The translations under genes were made by a program, and so were the position numbers. A stretch of DNA of 64,000 nt from Pyxicephalus adspersus (Eukaryota > Chordata > Amphibia > Anura > Pyxicephalidae): contig NC_092866.1 of assembly GCF_032062135.1 (NCBI RefSeq), positions 25,032,624-25,096,623 of the forward strand, read 5' to 3'. Under the pieces are notes generated by a model that had not been told where the DNA came from, ran no database searches, and saw only the letters and a list, made by a program, of their open reading frames with translations. Positions 61,039 to 64,000 of the stretch are shown here, in pieces (within the stretch, counting starts at the first letter, position 1; each line of letters opens with the position of its first letter).

Positions 61039-61189
61039 AGAGTTCTATTTATAAATAGGCAATCTGACATTCCCTCAAACATTCCCTGTTAGGAAAAAAT
61101 TACTGTCAATGAAACAAATGGACCTGGAAGATTCCCTCAGGGGAAGGTTTGAGAAAATGTCCCTGTGCCTGTTTTATAAATAGAGCCCT
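61039..61189. mobile_element. Palindromic MITE, family B
   Basis: Starts agttctatttataaataggc and ends gcctgttttataaatagagc, with atctgacattccctcaaac inside. About 151 bp; it matches the 36151 copy along its length. Confidence 0.75.
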
Positions 61190-61237
61190 AAAAGTGTAGC
61201 AATCTGTTAAATGATCTTGTGTGTCTGAACACAACTC

Positions 61238-61514
61238 TTAGGCTAAGAGCAGTAGATTGGTGAGGTTGCGGTGCAACCACTTCCTTTCTAATTCCTATAC
61301 TAAAGAACTGTGCATGTGGTCAAAACAGTACAGCGTCATGTAAGGCTGCCCATAATGGGGGGTCTGGTGAGTGGTTGAGTACTACCCATAGTCAAATGTT
61401 TACAAGTTAGTTCAGTAAGAATCAGCATAATGGTTAAAGCTGCTGAGCAAGGTGGTAGCCACCGAGAGCTACCCCAGCAATGGTGTTCCCATTGCCCCTC
61501 TGATATTAGCCTTA
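61238..61514. mobile_element. TTA-flanked MITE, family G
   Basis: The element 61241-61511 (271 bp) is flanked by TTA at 61238-61240 and 61512-61514. The ends ggctaagagca and the complement of tgatattagcc are imperfect inverted repeats. A 3-bp TTA duplication suggests PIF-Harbinger. The interior is GC-richer and noncoding. Confidence 0.7.
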
Positions 61515-64000
61515 TACAGTTAATGATGATACATTTTATAGAAATGTGTGCAATGGAATTTGTGTTTTACAAACACAGTAATTTTGAATGCCTTCATACA
61601 AAATCTTAATAATTTATGGGTGTCACAGTGTGTGATCCTTTACTAGAAAATTGGTTTTTTTCAGTAAACAGTTATTGAACATGAATTTGTACTGTACTTA
61701 ATTATATTATTTATGAATTTTGTTGAAATTTTACGAATGGTAGATGAAACAAAGCTGGTACTGGTAGTGGATTTAGCACAAACAAAAAGCACCATAAAAA
61801 GTAGCATGTGAAGAAGGTGATTCCAAGAGAAGTCAACATGTCAGGAATGGCAGCAGTAAGACATACAACTTACGACTCGTACTAACCTTTTCCATCATCT
61901 TATATAAAGTACCAGTAGGAAGTTAATATTAATATAAATAAAGATCAGGGTGAACACAGATATCATGGTGAATCTATGGTGGATGTTAGAATGAAATAGC
62001 ACACATTTGTTGTTTGTGAGTTAGTGATAGTGCTCTTGGCAAACATTGAGGTGTAAAAGTAAAAGTAGAAAGAGGACCCCTGCTGTCACAACATTACTTT
62101 ATAGTGACTGAGTGATTTGGGATCAGTTAGTAAAGATGATCTAGAGAACAAGAACTATGAGACATCAAAAGTGAATGGGATGTAAGGAGATAAGCTTCTG
62201 TGACATACTCCCCCCAAAATAATGTCAGGGCTACTTCTCATTCCGACAGCTTTAACAAGTGTCATGCTGCTGCTGCCTCTCTCTCCCCATGGGGCTCTCA
62301 TTGAACACATGGAATGCTACCAGAGTATCCAGTAAGAAAAGCACAGTGATCAAGAATGCCAATCCCACTCGTTTCCTCTTTTTTCCCTTGCCATAAGTCT
62401 GCTTTTCAAATGCAAACATCATTGTAATCCTTTTCTAATTCTACCAATTCTTTTCTTCTATGGTCTTAAAAGAGTCAGATTATCTTCCATTAGTACAGTA
62501 GGGAGAGGTATAGAGAGTGAGGGGAAAGAGGAAAATTACTGAAAAATGGCATACCTGTTGCAAATGATGGTCTCACTCCCAGTGGCTAAAATTATCTCAG
62601 TGTTCCCAAACTTCTCACACACAGTGCAAAAGCTACAGCCAGAACCAATATATGAGTTTCGGGGCCTATTGAACCAATTTGAAAACTGTCAGTCAGGGCA
62701 GTTAGGTCATGGTAATACAGAGGTAAACAGCCAAGGTAATCCTAAACTACAGATGAAAATTGAAGATTTGTTTCCATTTCTTCTTCTCATTCAAGAGAGT
62801 GTTAAATAAAACAGTTTGTAGGCTGTTGAAATTTTTACCACCCACAGTAAAAAGGGCAATTGTATAAGTGACAATGACCTACACTGAATCCAAATAGAAG
62901 ATTTCTAAAGATTCACTATGCCCAAAACCTGCAGAAAATTATGTTCATCCCCACATTTGCAGAAAAGTGTCCACAGCCTTGCAAAATACAAAAGGTATGC
63001 AACCTGGCCACCAGCTGTAATTCAGTCCTGTAAACCTTTAACCACCTATACAAGCAATAGAAAATTATCTGTATCTTTTTATTAAAGAGGCATGTTATGT
63101 TTCTAGTTAGGTGCTGTGTTTCAAGCTGGGGTAGCTATGCTATAATTGACATTATCATTATTGTACATAAGCAGAAGCATACACTTACTCCTTCCAGCAA
63201 GGTGAAAAATATATACAATATTACAGGTTTATCCCGCTATAAGTAATATGCCTTTAGTTTTGAATATAAGGCTGTTTTTGTTTTCAATATTTCTTTATTA
63301 AAGGATATTCAGTTATACAGATACAAATGTATATACATCATACTCTCGGATTCATATATATCATTGGAAGAAGAAAAAAAAAAGGAAATACAAATAAGCC
63401 TGTTTAGGCTGTTTGTGTTGATCTCCTCCTGCTTAGTTTAACTTTTAAGAGGTTTTGATGGTCGTGGTTTCAAATTGCTACTTGTATTTTTGCTAACAAT
63501 GCAGAGCTTATAACAAATGTGCATATAGAAGAAAATCTGGATAGCAGTGACCATGATATGATTTCATAAGAAAGCAAATTTTCCATTATTAAGCTAACCT
63601 TAAGTGATCTCAAAGGCAGTATACAGAAAGCTTTAGTTGTTCATTCAGTCAGCCAGAATCATTAGGACAACCATCAGACAGTTGTCTTGGAGTTTACAGA
63701 AATGTCTAGTGAGGCCTAAGGTAAGTTCTCATTTAAGTTGTTTCTTTTTTCAACTCCTGTTTTTTTTAAACTACATTCCCTCTCATGTATATCTAATGGT
63801 TTTCTCTTCTGAACTGGAAGGTTTACATACATTCAATGTTGTACTATCCTATCGAACTAGCTCTACATATATTTTTTCTTTATTTATTTTTTCTAATTCT
63901 TTTTTCTTTTTATTTTTTATATCTATTTATTTTTGTCTTTATTCTCTGCTGATAGCCATGAGACTGTTTATTTACTTAACAAATAACAACCCCATATCCT
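61515..64000. other. Gene-free stretch to the window end
   Basis: AT-rich. The 62546-62809 (+) frame of 87 codons has no recognised domain. At about 63270-63380 a T-rich start and an A-rich end enclose a phrase that may be a LINE or SINE scrap. From 63840 to 63950 the plus strand is very T-rich. Confidence 0.4.

Overview
This is about 64 kb of AT-rich eukaryotic DNA. Its repeat content points to an anuran amphibian, most likely a ranoid frog. That assignment is an inference: it rests on recognising repeat families I associate with frog genomes (a palindromic element with ends like 'gggcctgatttattaaagct', an element beginning 'agctaggtacac', and a tRNA-derived SINE ending 'ggcgctatataaat'), not on any host gene. 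I find no intact host protein-coding gene, no rRNA, tRNA or snRNA gene, no CRISPR array and no bacterial-style operon. Nearly all short open frames occur by chance between stops or lie inside repeats. The window is best read as intergenic or deep intronic DNA whose recognisable content is a dense layer of decayed transposable elements and simple repeats.

Layout. 0-3.3 kb: a near-perfect 24-bp hairpin, a (TA)n tract and unremarkable AT-rich DNA. 3.36-5.04 kb: one broken copy of a transposon-type gene with several Cys-x-x-Cys pairs. 6.7 kb: first copy of palindromic family A. 8.4-9.0 kb: possible decayed coding traces on the minus strand. 10.8-11.2 kb: a 378-bp hAT element with an exact 8-bp target duplication. 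13.8-14.1 kb: a minus-strand open frame with a faint Kazal-like cysteine pattern. 15.4-20.1 kb: a family D element, an L2/CR1-like LINE fragment, and a 1.56-kb hAT element with an 8-bp duplication and a three-unit minisatellite. 22.1 kb: a nearly full-length tRNA-derived SINE. 23.4-24.7 kb: a nested structure in which two facing copies of a probable Penelope-like terminal repeat, one with a hammerhead-ribozyme-like core, sit inside an older element. 27.2 and 34.8 kb: two family C elements flanked by TAA. 29.8-30.3 kb: a strongly G/T-skewed block. 36-50 kb: family B elements, SINE-tail fragments, a duplicated 0.2-kb sequence and a second, degraded hammerhead-like motif. 52.2 kb: a TTAA-flanked element. 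56.4-58.0 kb: tandem family A copies beside a (GA)n tract, a hairpin, a GC-rich core and a large foldback. 60-61.5 kb: a GC-rich block, further A and B copies and a TTA-flanked element.

No genes here can be shown to work together. The coherent biology is that of mobile DNA. Most DNA-transposon relics are non-autonomous and would have depended on transposases encoded elsewhere. The SINE and the other fragments carrying the same tail probably share LINE machinery. The hammerhead-like motifs are the most interesting part, because they suggest self-cleaving RNA elements of Penelope type.
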